This document shows, piece after piece, positions 1-13,430 of a stretch of DNA of 64,000 bases. Under the pieces are notes generated by a model. It did not search any database, had not been told where the DNA came from, and saw nothing but the letters and a program-made list of their open reading frames with translations. Position 1 is the first letter of the stretch. Every line of letters starts with the position of its first letter. This DNA is from Chelydra serpentina. Taxonomy: Eukaryota > Chordata > Testudines > Chelydridae. The stretch is from contig JBAIAC010000033.1 in NCBI GenBank assembly GCA_037349315.1, positions 25,314,001 to 25,378,000 of the forward strand, given 5' to 3'. The position numbers and the translations under genes are program-made.

Positions 1-416
1 CTGTGTAATTCACAGGGAGGTCCTTTTTATGAAGCAGGCAGCGAGGAGTTTATGTGAGGAGGGAGCTAGCTGCAAAGAGGGCACTGTTTTGTCAATTACT
101 GCTTGAAAACAGGAGCATTTGATTGGCTTTAAATGCTCAGGGCCAGAATCTCATCTTGGTTACGCTGCTGTAAATCCAGAGTAACCCCACAGCAATCAAG
201 AGAGTTACTCCCAGAGAACTCTAGTGTGGCTGAGAGCAGAATCCAGGCCTATGGATCAAATTCTTGCCCTGATTGATAATGTAGAACCAATGGCCCTGTA
301 CAAGCAAAAGCCAGAGCAGCATGTCATGTTAATGTGGACAGTTAAAAGGAGCAGTTCATGACCAGAGAGATGGGAGCGCAGAACACACCCTGGCTGAGGT
401 TCCCGATGACCACATG

Positions 417-532
417 TAGGGTGGCCAGATGTCCCGATTTTATAGGGACAGTCCTGATTCTGGGGTCTTTTTCTTATAGAGGCTCCTATTACCCCCCACC
501 CCCTGTCCCGATTTTTCAGTCTGGTCACCCTA
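417..532 (+). mobile_element. Non-autonomous hAT-type MITE, copy 1 of a three-copy family
   Basis: The 116-bp element starts TAGGGTGGCCAG and ends CTGGTCACCCTA, giving near-perfect terminal inverted repeats. It is flanked by an exact 8-bp duplication ACCACATG (409-416 and 533-540). An 8-bp target duplication is the hallmark of hAT transposases. The interior holds GTCCCGATTTTATAGGGACA and a C-rich stretch. There is no coding capacity. Copies 2 and 3 are at 2819-2942 and 42824-42947. Confidence 0.9.
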
Positions 533-2818
533 ACCACATGAAACGTTAGTGGGCATGGCAGAGAGAAACGCCCTGAAATGCAGCGAGTCAGGTGACCTGG
601 CTGTGTCTGGTTCCAGCAACGGGATGGAGACTTAGGAAATAGATCACACTGCAGCCACCAGAATGAAACCCCAGCTAGAGCCATTGCCCAGTGGACACTG
701 CTGGGGGAAGTTCCAGGTAAAGCCCTCTCCCACCAGGCACAGCCAGCTCTGTGACTGACCGAGCCAGGGCTTGTCATCTCTGCAGCCTCCTCCTCTTCGG
801 CCTCCCTCACCATGCCTCCTCCAGTCTACCCACAATGCTGCTCTTGCTGCTGCTACTCCCTCCTCTCCTCCCACCCATCTGACCGCATCACTCCCCGCGC
901 AGTAGCTCCTCCCCTTCCACATCAAGTTCCAGCTTCCCCTCTTTACATCCCAGGCTCTGCAGAGCTCCACCCCACCTGCACCCGTGTCACTTCACTGCCC
1001 TCTTGCTCCCTTCAGCTTCCCCAAGCTCCCTGCCTGGCAGACCCCTCCCTGCCCTTCTGATACCCACCTCGTTGTGTTTTCTCCCATGCGCCTTTGCAAA
1101 GCCTTCCAGCAAACACCAGTGCAAGACCCCACCTGCAAGTCCTATTGGGCATGTCTGTGTCTATGTAACTTTGGGCAGGGCCAAGCACACTGTTGGTGCT
1201 CAATAAATAATAGCAATAATCACACTAGCACATCAATCTCCCACTAATACAGAGATCCCCATGCCCACACCCCATTGCTCTCAGCATGCTAGAGGGGAGT
1301 GTACAAGTCGCTGGTATTCAGTGATTTTATGGACAGAGGCTCAGACCAATCCAGACTCCCAAATTGCAGTCCGCCCCAGCTCTGAGCAATTCAGAACCTC
1401 AGCCCCGTCTCTTGTTATTTATGTATCATTTATGGCATAGGGAAGCCTAATTCCTGCTCTTTGCTTACAGGCTTTATAGCCCTTATCATTTGTTTATCCC
1501 GTCCCTGAGACATGGCTGCCTGGTTGGCTATAAGAACATGGAGTCTGGCTTTGCTGTCGCTTCTGATGGCCGTTCTGGGGGCGAGGGGGGACTGTCTGTC
1601 TTGGATCCCTTCCTCCAAAGCAGCTGCCTGGAAAAATTCAGAACAACTTCATAAGAATTTTAGTGCCAGTCGGCGAGGTTCTCTCCAGCCATAAACCCTG
1701 GGATGGTCTGTAATTACACACGATCTGCCCACTCTGGAAAATTGATACTTACACGGTCCACTGGGCTCTGCATCCCAGTGTCATTGTCTAAATGCAGATC
1801 AGACAGCCCCCTTAAAATGGCTCGAACATCATTCCAGAGGGATGCACTACAAGAAGATGGCAGGAATTGTTTTTACAGCCATATCGTCCCTTAAACTCTG
1901 GACCCTCTGAGCTCTTACTCTGGCTTTGTGCTCTCTCACTCTCCCCTCTTTAGCTTTGCTGGGGGAGGGAAAAGGAAGAACGGAAGGTGAGGGGTAGAGG
2001 ATAAACGGGGCCCATCAGCTTCCTGACAATCCTCTTTGGCCCTATACATGCCAAAGAAGATAGATTTCCATTTCCTGCTAGCCTTCTTAATTGGGCAAAT
2101 GCAGGAGCTGGCTTGTGGGAGGTGGAGATTCGGGGTGAAGCGTCAACTCCCAGCAGCCCCTGAACCAAGACAAGCTTAGTACGGCTCCTACAAGCTGGGC
2201 CAGGGACAGGTGGCTTTCTTGTCTCTGCTAGTGGAGGGACCTTCGCTGTGGAGGGTGGCGGATACACAGTTTGTCTGGCTACCACCTGGGGGTTGCCAGT
2301 GCTTGGATCACTCCCCCAGACACACACAGTCTCTCTTGTTACAAGTCAGTCACTGGGGTTATATTCACCCATTTGAAACCCTTTCTCTCTCCACGTCCGT
2401 TTTGCCCTCTGATAGTTATTGGCTATAAAGCTCCCCCCGAATGAGGGCAATCGCCACTGTACTCGGAAGAACCTTGATTGCCAGACCAGCTTGCAGTGGG
2501 TGGAGCACATGCAGGTGTCAGGCCTCTCTGGCTCCTCCCACTGGATTTTCATTGGGAAGGGAATAGATGCCCCATAGCAAAGCACAGCTGGAAGATGTGA
2601 TCACTAGGGAGGCAGCAAAGGGGCAAACATGGCTCCAAAGCAAAGCTTGAAACCCCCTGCAGCCTTACTGCCTGCACAGGGGCCGTACTGCACCAGAATT
2701 GCTTCCATCAGCAACCTCCCCCCATCCCTGCAGGGACTGAGGGTGCTTCTGGGCTCAGCCTCCAGGGAAGCAAGAGAGACTTTGTAACTGGGTAGCATGG
2801 AGCAATGTGAGGTGGGTT
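533..2818. other. Intergenic, no gene recognised
   Basis: Apart from the MIR-like tail at about 1130-1225, nothing recognisable is present. Open frames are short and overlap on both strands without conserved motifs. Confidence 0.6.
1130..1225 (+). mobile_element. MIR-like tail
   Basis: GGGCAGGGCCAAGCACACTG and TTGGTGCTCAATAAATAATA resemble the 3' tail of MIR. The core is not recognisable. Confidence 0.45.
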
Positions 2819-2942
2819 TAGGCTGACCAGATAGCAAGTGTGAAAAATCGGGACAGGGGGCGGGGGGTAATAGGCACCTATATAAGCAAAAGCCCCAAAT
2901 AGCGGGACTGTCCCTATAAAATCGGGACATCTGGTCACCTTA
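2819..2942 (-). mobile_element. Non-autonomous hAT-type MITE, copy 2
   Basis: This is the same family as 417-532 in the opposite orientation. The ends are TAGGCTGACCAG and CTGGTCACCTTA, with an exact 8-bp target duplication GGTGGGTT at 2811-2818 and 2943-2950. It is non-coding. Confidence 0.9.
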
Positions 2943-5900
2943 GGTGGGTTCCGGGGTGTGTGTGGAGGGAAGATATTTGCGCACTCAGCAAGGACCCCTA
3001 GATGTGGCAACGTGTATCAGTAGCCAACAATGGCCACAGAAATGCTGAGCTGGCTAAAACCTCCAGTTGGTGCAACGCTTCAGTGGCAGTGAGTAGGAGC
3101 CCTACATCGGGTGGAGGGAGGGGTAATAACCCAGCAGGAGCTGCATGTGGATGGAGGCATTTACATGGGCAGTTAAAAACTTTGCCACTCTTTCAGCAGC
3201 CTCCAGAATGATCCCGAGGGCCTTGGCCAGGTGGCATGCCAGGCTCTCTGGCCAAACGTGGCACATTTACAGGCTGGCATCTGAAGGGAGAGGGAAGATG
3301 GGGGCAGGAGGGGAAGAAAAAAAGCAGGAAAGAGGGGAGATTGATTGGACCAGAGAGAGGCAGATAGGCGGAGAGAGGGAAGGAGAGAAAGTCTTAGCAG
3401 GCTGATTGAGAGAAGGGGCAGACCGGGGAAAGGGGAGGCATTTGTTTTCTTGCCGTGGCCTGCGCTGCTGGTAACCTGGATGTGACGGGATTAGCAGTCA
3501 GGCTGGCTGCCTGACTACTAGCTATCAAAATCCACTGCTCCCTGCTGACCTAATACCGCTCCCTAGGGGCTCCAACCACTGCGCCCCTGCTCTCTCCCCC
3601 ATCCCACCCTGCCACCCTTTTTGCCCAGCTTAGGCAACATAACCTGCAGATCACCCAGGGGGACGCGTGGCTTCAATACCCAGAAGAACTGAAATCCTCT
3701 CGCCATGAAATTATGGTCAGGCCAGCAATTCATCGGCATCTTGGCTGAGGGCCCTGCTGGACAGGCCTGACAAACCCGGGGAATTCTGACTGCAGCAGAT
3801 ATGGGACACCCCCAGGAAATGTCCTGTGGTGCATTTAATGCTTGGCCATGACTTAATCCACACACTGGAATGGCGGCGCGCCCTGGACGTCCGCGCCAAA
3901 GAGCCTCAACCTGTACTTTGGATGTTCTCTGTCTTCCAATGGGGAGGAAAGAGCAGCTCCCATCATTTCCAGCTGGGCAGGCCAGGCTATAGTAATAACA
4001 GAATCATGGCCAGCCAGCTATCAACAACATGCGTGTTTTACCCTCGTCCCTTGAGCAGCAGACCCGCTGCTATGTGACAGCCGGCACAGGCTGGGGGCCA
4101 AACCCCCTTTCCTGTGATGAGTGGCTTATACTGCAGGTGAGGTGGGGATAGTGGGTTGGGGGTCCCCTGGGGAGGGGAGACCCAGATCTGGGGGGGTACT
4201 GCCAGGGGGCAGCACCCCAGTTAAAGGGGCACTGGGTCCTGGGAGGGACACAGGGCCAGAGAGCGGTCAGGTGGATCACTGGCCTGCGGAGGGTGCTCCA
4301 GAGGCTGATGAGCTAATTCCCGACGACAACCAGCAGGAGACGCCGCAGGGGTGAGTCCGACCCTGTCACACGCTCCCATGAGCCTTGATGTGACTGTCCC
4401 TTCAGCTGTGTGGCCCTTGTAGAGGTGCAAAGTGAAAACATCAGCAAAAGTTCCTTCCCCTTGGATCCACCCATCCCCATCCCACTCGGATAGGGGAAGT
4501 GAGGGGCAAACAGAGCAGCACCAGCAGCAGAGAGCTGGTGGAAAGGAACTTTAGACCCATGTAGTTGAACGATCCTAAAAGCCCAAATCCCACTGTATTT
4601 TCACTAGTGGGCCACAGATCTGCTCCTGTGTCCCTCCTCCCCTACAGACTGTTCTCCTCTCTCCCAATCTGGGCACTACAAGTATCTGTCTCCCACAGCA
4701 CTGAATTCAGAAGACAACCCTCTCCACAGAGGGAGAGCATGCAGCAGAGAAAATGGACTAGCTGCAGGCTTTATGGGGCCATTTCCTGGGTTGCTTAAGC
4801 ACAGCAACGGGTTAAATCACCCGGCAGACACAGCACTGACCGTCTGTTCATAGCACGTGCACTGTCCTACCAACCCCAGCCCTGACGCTGCTGTGCCATG
4901 GGACTGGCTGCCGGGGTGCTGCATGGGGGGAGGAATTGGCTGATCAGGCTCAAAGCCTGGGTAGGGCCTGATTTGAGCCCCCCTGAATCTCTAAAACCAC
5001 ATGGGGTGATGGTTAAGAACATCACATCTGGAATGAAAAACTCTGCTTGATTCAAAGCAGAGACTTGAACCATGCACACTCCACAGTTGCCATGAAAAGG
5101 AGTTGTCATGCTCAGTCAGCTCTAGTCATTACGCAGCTGAGTGCCCGTTTGTACATGCAAATGTGTGATTGGCACGAGTCTCCTTGTGTACTGCTGGAGA
5201 ACCAGGGTCCGACTGTTAAAACTAAGTCCATTCAAGTATGCACACAAAAATGTGTGTGCAATTGTGTGTCTAATTTGTGCACACACTTACCATGCTTAGG
5301 AATGCATATTAGGAAATTGCATGTGCAAATGGCCAATTGCATTTGTAACCAGTCATTTAAGTGTGAAATTACTTTGTTTTGCTGAAAGGTGCTAATAGCT
5401 GCTGTGGGGGCGGGGCGGGGGTCTTGGTTCCAAATGCAATCTAGCCCTCATTAAAGCCAGTCGATGTGCCAAGTTTGCTGTTTCAGACTCAACAGAAGGA
5501 GCAATCAAGCCTGTTATGTAGTAAAAAACACCTGCAGACAGTGGGGTCTACTGCCCAAGGCCCTAGGCAGCATGGCCAGAGCAGAGCCAAACCATGTGGA
5601 TTTGCAGGAGATTTTCTGCTTGCAAATGCAGAGGCTAGGATATTTGTTGCAAGTTGTGTGTATTGGAGGGAGCAAGGCAGCAGAATGAGTTGTGTGCATG
5701 ACCCTGAGAGGAAGCAGAGAGACAGAACTTCTTGGGCACAGAGCTCACTGCAGTGGCAAACTTGGGGATTTCTGAGAAGGGAAACGTGCTGCTAGTGGTT
5801 GTTTCTACTGCATTCAGGGAAACAGGACGCTGTGTGCATTGTTTGTGACTAAACAAGATTACACCAAAACTATACCTGGCTCCTATCACCAATTACTCAT

Positions 5901-8900
5901 CCAGGTGGAAACAACCCTGCCAAAGGGGCAACATTTGGTTTGCAGTACAGTCATGGTAACCACAAGCACAAATTAAAGCATTCATTTTTGTGCATGTAAC
6001 TGAGTGAAAATGGCTTTAAAAACCAGGATCCTATTGTCCAGCTTCTCTAAGCCTTGGGAAAAGTATCCCTTTGGCGAGAAGACCCAGACAGCAAGGGGTT
6101 TACCTGGGAAGCCTGCATCTTCACAAAATATTCATTAGCGAAAGCCACTGCCAGCATAATATAAAATGGAAATGATCAGATTGTTCCCATGAATCAGAGC
6201 ACTTCCCACAGCTCACTGGTCATTGGGGTGCATGCTGTAAAGAGAAGTCATATAACCCTCAGGGTGGTAAGATCCAGTTTCCAAATGCGAGTTGTGCAAA
6301 CCCCTCCTAGTTCAGCTTGAATCTGGTCTGCAACTATTGTGTGTCAGAAATAGCACGGGTAGTTTTGCGCTCCCTGAAAAGGGCAAGTTTAAATGAATGA
6401 GCTCATCTCAGCTGGAAATCACTCTGAAGAGCTCACAGTCCCCTTGGGCACAGGTCACATATGGCCCAAACGTGCAGCAAAATCTACGATGCAACATGAT
6501 CAGGGAAGGAAATTCCCTTGTTGCTCCCCTTTTGTCACATTTTACAGCTACCCTCGCTTTGCAGGGATGTTTCACAATGCATCTTTCCATTGCATGGTGC
6601 TAGGCAGCCGTAAATCCAGGCCCCATGCCATAGGCTAATAAGAACTGGAACCAAAAGGGCCCATGAGCCACCCAATAAGGTGGCGTCCCCTCCGACAAAA
6701 GGTCCAAAGTGAGACAGGACAAACTCCATACCAGACACAGCACAATGGATATTGCGCATGGCCAGAACGGGGGCAGGCTAAAGACAGCTTGCCATGGGGA
6801 GAGAGCGCAGTGTGCCATAGCAACAAGCAAAGCAGCCAGCTGAGGTGCTGAGAAGGAGCCCCACATATGGTGCCAGTGCACAAGGGGTTAGGGGAGCTTC
6901 TGCACAGTGCCATGGACTGCCAGGATCCTCACCCAAGCGCCCAGCGAGATTATGTGATAAATGATTGCATTAGCCTGGACAGCTTCTCATTTTCCTCCAA
7001 TCTGGCCTGTCTGCCCTTTTAGCACGGAGCTCCTGATAGCATTTCTCCCTTCACTGACTTCATTTTTCCTGTTAGCTTGTCAAGCTGTCAGTGTGAAGAA
7101 AAGAGACGACATCGACAAGGTGGTTACTGATTCAGCTCCAAGTACCTTCTGGGCATCCCACCCTCCCCAACGTCACTGACCATAGCTCCAGGCTCACGCA
7201 GGTTCGCACCTGCCACAGCCCGGATGGGATCCCCCACGCCCCGCCCCTGCCACTTGTCTTCCTCAGAAACTCCTGAACTTCACAGGCTCCCAGCACAGAT
7301 TGGAGGCGCCTGTTCCAGAGGATAGGATTGTGTTGCCATGGGGACAGGGTGCTGGCCTTGATGGAAGGCTGAGACAATATATGTGTGAAATGAGGCCTAC
7401 GGCCCCTCAAAAATTCTCTCCATCCCCCTTCCCCTCTTCAGCATTAAGATTTTCTCTTCCCATTCCTTCATCACCAGAGTGAGTGAGACATCGAGTGTCT
7501 GTCAGCAAGAGGGCTGAGAAAGGAACATCGAGGAGATCCTGGCAGAGGGGAGAAAGTGACGATGAATTCACCCAAAGGAGAGGCACTTGGAAGGAAAAGC
7601 TGCGTGGAAGGGACGGGAGAGGAAGATCTTGGAGCTCAGTGTGAAGAGAGCAAGGAGAATGTGCTGGGATCGGGGTGGGAAGGGGCGGCTCTTTCTGGGA
7701 TCCTGGACGTTTTGGTGAATCAGAGCCCCGTTTAGTTGTGATCTGCCCTGGGGCTCTGAATCATTTACGTGGATTTACGTGGATTTGTAGGGTCCTCCAC
7801 ATCATACAGATCCCACTGCCATCAGAAATCTCTCTCTCCAGGCCCCTGCCCTTCCAAGCCAGGACAATGGGTAGGACTCCACACACAGCCTCTCAGTGCT
7901 CCTCATAATTTGCACAAAGGGACTGAGTAATGCAGGTTGTTGCCTCCCAGGTCAGTGGCTCTGTGTGACAGCCCTACAGGACTCCCAGTCCTTCCTACCC
8001 TACAGGACAAAGAGAAGGATGAAGGACAAAGTTTGCTGCAGGCCCCGAGAAGACAAAGGACAATGGTTGTCAGACTCAGTCTCCTCAGGAGGCTGAAGTC
8101 TGTGGCCCATCGGATGTTGGCACAGTGTATGGGTGGCAGAAGGAGTTTAGCTTTATTCTCTTCATGCAGTGGGGTGCAATCCACCTGGCCTGGGCTTCTT
8201 GTGAGACACAGCCCATCCCAGTCCCAGTGCATTTTTCATTAGGATCAGTGCAGTTGGCACATCCCAAAGTCACCACAGTCCCCAGCATTGCATGGCTGCA
8301 CAACACTTGCTTCACATGTATGTACATCTGTATCTCTAGATCTCTCTAGAGCTCTGCCCTGTGATTTCCTGGGACTCTGATGCCTTTGGGCCTTTTCCAC
8401 TTGAGGAGAGTTCACGTGGGCAGATCCCTCTGACTGATGCTGATGGACGTCCCGTTACGTCCAGCTGGCCGATGGGAAGGAAGTTGCTCCTCTAGAACTG
8501 ACCAGCCCACAAGCTCACACCCACACCAGATCACCCACGTATCAGCCCCTGGGCCGGCCACATTGGAGCGATTGGCTCGCTACACGCTCCCATCCCTCTG
8601 CATTCAGAATGCCATGTGGCAGTGGAATGCTCCCCCGTGAGGGCCTGTTCCACCAGGCTCATGCAAGCGGCTACAACCGCTCACCTTCTTAATTCAACGA
8701 TTTCTTCCCGTGCTTACTGGTAACTCACCCACTCACAGAGAGGCCCCTCCTCCTGCCACTCACAGCACTTATAAAACCTGCCCCTAGGGATAGTCCTCTG
8801 GAAAACTTGCCCCTGAGAAGGGTGGTTTCGTGGTTATTATGACACAGAGCTGGGAGTCAGGACTTTGGTTCTGTTCTTTCAGGTTCCTCGCCCACCCCTC

Positions 8901-9450
8901 TCACTACAGTATCTGAGCGCCGCCCAGGACTGCCCTAGGCAATGTGGCTAATATCTGTTTGTTCTCTCTCTCGGTCCCTCCCCCAGGGGCAGAGCTGGGT
9001 GTGCTGTGTAGCGTGCTGTGTTGGTGGAGTGTTGATTCCTGTAGCTGTATGCACCGCTCTGTGTGTACGTCAGGGGAGGCAGGTCAAAGACGTGCGTCTG
9101 GCACTGGGCGCGGGAGGGGGTTTGTGATGGGCCCTAGTCCCGGGGGAGTTCGGTCCACAGTTGAGAACCAGCCCCCGAGAAAGCGCTGTCTTTCACACTG
9201 ACAAGCTTTGCCCTTGAGGGAGACAGTTCCCTGTCCCCGAGGAGCAGCGTGTCACTCACAGTCTTCATCCCGGGGCTTTAGCCAATCTTTTAAATATGCT
9301 GGGAGCAGGCCATGAAACGCCATGACGATAAGGACCGAGACGCCGAACTTGACTTGCTATTCTTTGGGAAGGCAGTGTAGGGAGTGGAGGACAGGTGTGA
9401 TGGCCAAGTATATTGCTGTAGTCCGGATGGGAACTGACAAAGGCATGTGT
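2943..9450. other. Intergenic, no gene recognised
   Basis: No exon, RNA gene or clear transposon was seen. Small points: an ATGCAAAT octamer at 5155-5162 within an AT/GT-rich stretch with repeated GCAAATG/CAATTGCA words (5150-5360), a purine-rich stretch at 3285-3400, and a short tandem ATTTACGTGG at 7765-7785. Confidence 0.6.
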
Positions 9451-9660
9451 ATTAGGACTCCTGGGTTCCATTCCCAGCTCTGCCACTGACTCGCTGTGTG
9501 ATCTTGGGTAAGTCCCTTGCCTCGCTCGGTGCCTCAGTTTCCCCATTTGTAAAATAGGAAGAAGACTAATCCTACCAATCCCTGCTGCACAGAGGCGTTA
9601 TTACTCAACCCCGGTGACACACGTTAGAATCCTGGCATGAAAAGCGCTCGATAATTGTGA
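9451..9660 (+). mobile_element. MIR / CORE-SINE relic
   Basis: CTGGGTTCCATTCCCAGCTC, GATCTTGGGTAAGTCCCTTG and GCCTCAGTTTCCCCATTTGT are the MIR signature in order, and a tail with AAAGCGCTCGATAA follows. Confidence 0.88.
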
Positions 9661-12102
9661 AAGGAAGTGATCCTGTCACCTGAGAGAAAGCAGTAATAGA
9701 AACAGGGCTTATGGCACCTGCCGCATTTCTATAATGCTTCACATCTTCAAAGTGCTTGACAAACATTTGCTAACGCTCACAGCCCCCCTGCAAAAAGAGG
9801 TGGGTAAGTACAATTATTCCTGGTGCAGCAGCTGCCCTTGTTTTAGCTGGCACCTGGCGGAGGAGGGACTTTCAAGTCCCCCTCCTTAGATATCAATTCC
9901 TTCATGTTGATATGAGGGTTAACAGCCATTTGTAATCGCATTAGAGAGACAGTTTAATTCTACGGAGGCCTGTTCGCTGGACTCGCTTCCCTCGACTGCA
10001 TTACAATGAGAAGATCAAACGGAATCAATTTCAACAGGGAGATCAAACCAAGGAATGGGAGAGATTTCAGTGGCTCAAAGTGCAATGGAAACCACAACGA
10101 TGTCCTGCTCCGATAATGGAAATCTTTACAAATATAATTAAAGTGGGGAGAATTAGAAAACCAGAGAGTGCCGGCAGGACTATGGGAAGGCTGAATCTAG
10201 CCTGGCTCCAGGCCAGGGCTACTGAAACGAACCAAGAGCTGCCCAGATGTTCTTCAAACCTCTTGGTCTTCACCCCTGCAGCCCCTCGTTTAGTATCTAG
10301 CTCTCTACCAGCTAGTTAGGTCTTTCTACTGCGCTCACAGTCATTGTATCTGAGCACCTAGAAGCAAACGCATTTGGAAGCAAGGGGCAGAAAGCAGCCA
10401 CATACTGCATACTCCCATGCAGTAAAGCCCCGACGCTCAGAGTGTGACAGCTGAACTGTGATTCTGAAGCAGGAAAAGCTTAGAAGGAGGGAGGGATGGA
10501 TCAGTGGAAAGAGAGGTAGGTTGGGAAGGAATCTGGGGGATTAATCATTAGATTTTTTCCCAATTCTCTTTGTCTGTAAAGGAGTCTGACAATCAGTGAT
10601 GCTATGAAAGTAGACTGTCTGCTCTCTGAGGACAGGAGCATCTTTTTGTTCTGTGTTTGTACAGCACCTAGCCCAGTGAGACCAGGGACCAGGACTGGGG
10701 CTACTCGGCGCTATCACCATACAGATGATGATGATGTTTAACGCGGCTCTGGCGCTTTTCATCTGTAGACGTCAAACCACTTTTCAGCAGCGGGTGTCAT
10801 TCTCCCCATTTTACAGATGGGGAACTGAGGCACAGAGAGTGGAAAGGACTTAGACAAAATCACATAGGGAGTCAGTGGCAGAGTTAGGACTCTAACCCCC
10901 ACACCTCCCCTCTGCTCACTCCACTGACTAAGCCCCCGTTTCCCCTTTAATTGCCATCAACAGTCATCACCCTGCCTGAGATACTTGTTGCTCCTACTTT
11001 TCCTGGACTCTGCCTGTGGCTCTTCCTTGCAGTGTTTTAGGCGCATTCAGTGCGGGAGAAAGGGACGGGCTCGATGGCTGGGGCGGCTGAAGCCTTCACA
11101 GGAGTCCCACCCCCAGCCTAGCGCCCAGTGCCGTTCTCGCCGCCACCTGTAGTGAGAGAGAGACAGGGGCGCGAGAGCCCCCCCAAGTGTCTGTGAATGA
11201 GGTGTCTCATCGTTCTTGGTCCGCAATTGTTTTGGGTTAATTAATCTGTCAGAGTGACGAGGTATTTGCATGTCACTCACTTCTGGCACCGACAAGGTGC
11301 CAGCCGGCAGGTAGCTGTTCACTTGCCGTCGTTGCTTTTGCCTTTTTCACTAGCTAGTAGTAGTAGGAAACTGCAGCTCTCCCACCGCTTCCTTCACTGC
11401 TTCGAATGCTCTCTCTCCTGCCAGCTTGTCAGGGCTGGGGCCGGGTACCTGAGCAAACTAACATACCAGCTCCCCAGGGCCTCTGACTGCCTCTTCCAGC
11501 TTCTGGGACAAAATCTCTGCTGCCGTCTGTCCCCCAGCCACTCCACCTCGCTGCTCCCCGGGCCTGGGAACTCAGAGAGCCCCAGGCTGATGTAAGAAAG
11601 TCTTAGCCCACGGCACCAGGCTAGCCACATCCATGGCACAGGCCAGGGCAGCCAGGCTCCTGCCGCGTGTGGGATCCATACTTTGTTCTTGTCGCCTGGA
11701 GTTCACTTTAAGAGTCAAGATGATCCGATTGCATTTGTGGTGGCATTAGAGCTCTTTCGTTCAGCAGACCAAGTTGCCATCAATTAAGCAAACCCATCTC
11801 TGAAGAACGAGGAGCGAGAGTGAGTGTGTGCATCCACAAACCCATTTGCTGTTTAGGTGTCAGAAATAAATTTCACCACTGGAGTCTGCAGCATCTGATT
11901 AGTGAATTATTCAGTTTGGAGATTGCGTTCCTTGTGACCTCATTAGTAACCCCAAGGTGAGCGGGATGCATTAGCCTAACCACCGTATTGTCACCGAGGG
12001 GCAGAATGGGGGCATTAAAAGGGATTAAAGTGCTTTACCAAGAAGTGCGGCACAACTCATAAAAACAATAAAAAAATAAAAAATAAAGTGCACTGTTAAA
12101 CC
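9661..12102. other. Intergenic, no gene recognised
   Basis: It holds one MIR (10785-10930). Segments 9960-10200 and 11690-11960 are balanced in composition and free of recognisable repeats, and could be conserved non-coding elements, but this cannot be told from one sequence. Confidence 0.5.
10785..10930 (-). mobile_element. MIR / CORE-SINE relic, minus strand
   Basis: CCCATTTTACAGATGGGGAA, CTGAGGCACAGAGAG and GTCAGTGGCAGAGTTAGGAC are the reverse complement of MIR. The preceding 10630-10745 (TGTACAGCACCTAGCCCAGT) resembles another common amniote repeat tail. Confidence 0.85.
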
Positions 12103-13430
12103 GGCAGATAAACAGGCCGGCACGGTGTGGGGACAGGGCGGGAGCGTGCTGGCAAAGCGGGGTCCGGCAGATAAACAGGCCGGCACGGCATGAGGACGGG
12201 GCAGGAGCGTGCTGGCAAAGCGGGGTCGGCAGATAAACAGGCCGGCACGGCATGGGAACAGGGGCAGGAGCGTGCTGGCAAAGCAGGGTCCGACAGATAA
12301 ACAGGCCGGCACGGCATGAGGACGGGGCAGGAGCGTGCTGGCAAAGCGGGGTCCGGCAGATAAACAGGCCAGCACGGCATGAGGACGGGGCAGGAGCGTA
12401 CTGGCAAAGCGGGGTCCGGCAGATAAACAGGCCGGCACTGCATGGGGACGGGGCAGGAGCATGCTGGCAAAGCGGGGTCCGGCAGATAAACAGGCCGGCA
12501 CGGCATGAGGACGGGGCAGGAGCATGCTGGCAAAGCGGGGTCCAGCAGATAAACAGGCCGGCACGGCATGAGGACGGGGCAGGAGCATGCTGGCAAAGCG
12601 GGGTCCGGCAGATAAACAGGCCGGCACTGCATGGGGACGGGGCAGGAGCATGCTGGCAAAGCGGGGTCCGGCAGATAAACAGGCCGGCACAGTGTGGGGG
12701 CGGGGCAGGAGCGTGCTGGCAAAGCAGGGTCCGGCAGATAAACAGGCCGGCACGGCATGAGGACGGGGCAGGAGCGTACTGGCAAAGCGGGGTCCGGCAG
12801 ATAAACAGGCCGGCACGGCATGAGGACGGGGCAGGAGCGTGCTGGCAAAGCAGGATCCGGTATATTAACAGGCCGGCACGGCATGAGGACGGGGCAGGAG
12901 CGTACTGGCAAAGCGGGGTCCGGCAGATAAACAGGCCGGCACTGCATGGGGACGGGGCAGGAGCATGCTGGCAAAGCGGGGTCCGGCAGATAAACAGGCC
13001 GGCACAGTGTGGGGGCGGGGCAGGAGCGTGCTGGCAAAGCAGGGTCCGGCAGATAAACAGGCCGGCACGGCATGAGGACGGGGCAGGAGCGTACTGGCAA
13101 AGCGGGGTCCGGCAGATAAACAGGCCGGCACTGCATGGGGACGGGGCAGGAGCATGCTGGCAAAGCGGGGTCCGGCAGATAAACAGGCTGGCACAGTGTG
13201 GGGGCGGGGCAGGAGCGTGCTGGCAAAGCTTGGTCCGGCAGATAAACAGGCCGGCACAGTGTGGGGGCGGGGCAGGAGCGTGCTGGCAAAGCTTGGTCCG
13301 GCAGATAAACAGGCCAGCACAGCGTGGGGACGGGGCGGGAGCGTGCTGGCAAAGCGGGGTCCAGTATATAAACAGGCCGGCACGGCGTGGGGACAGGGGC
13401 AGGAATATGCTGGCAAAGCGGAGTCCTGCA
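12103..13430. repeat. 63-bp GC-rich minisatellite, about 21 copies
   Basis: A unit starting GGCAGATAAACAGGCCGGCA and ending GCTGGCAAAGCGGGGTCC repeats head to tail with a period of 63, with one 62-bp and one 64-bp unit near the left end. Units differ at a few diagnostic sites: CGGCATGAGG, CTGCATGGGG or CAGTGTGGGG, with GCGTGC, GCGTAC or GCATGC. A three-unit order recurs as a 189-bp block at 12876-13064 and 13065-13253. Because 63 is divisible by three and one frame per strand lacks stops, long open frames appear on both strands; these are not considered genes. The array starts just after an A/T-rich stretch (12060-12100). Confidence 0.95.

Noticed and set aside
12103..13430. CRISPR-like regular repeats
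   Set aside because: Units are contiguous with no unique spacers, and the window is vertebrate nuclear DNA.
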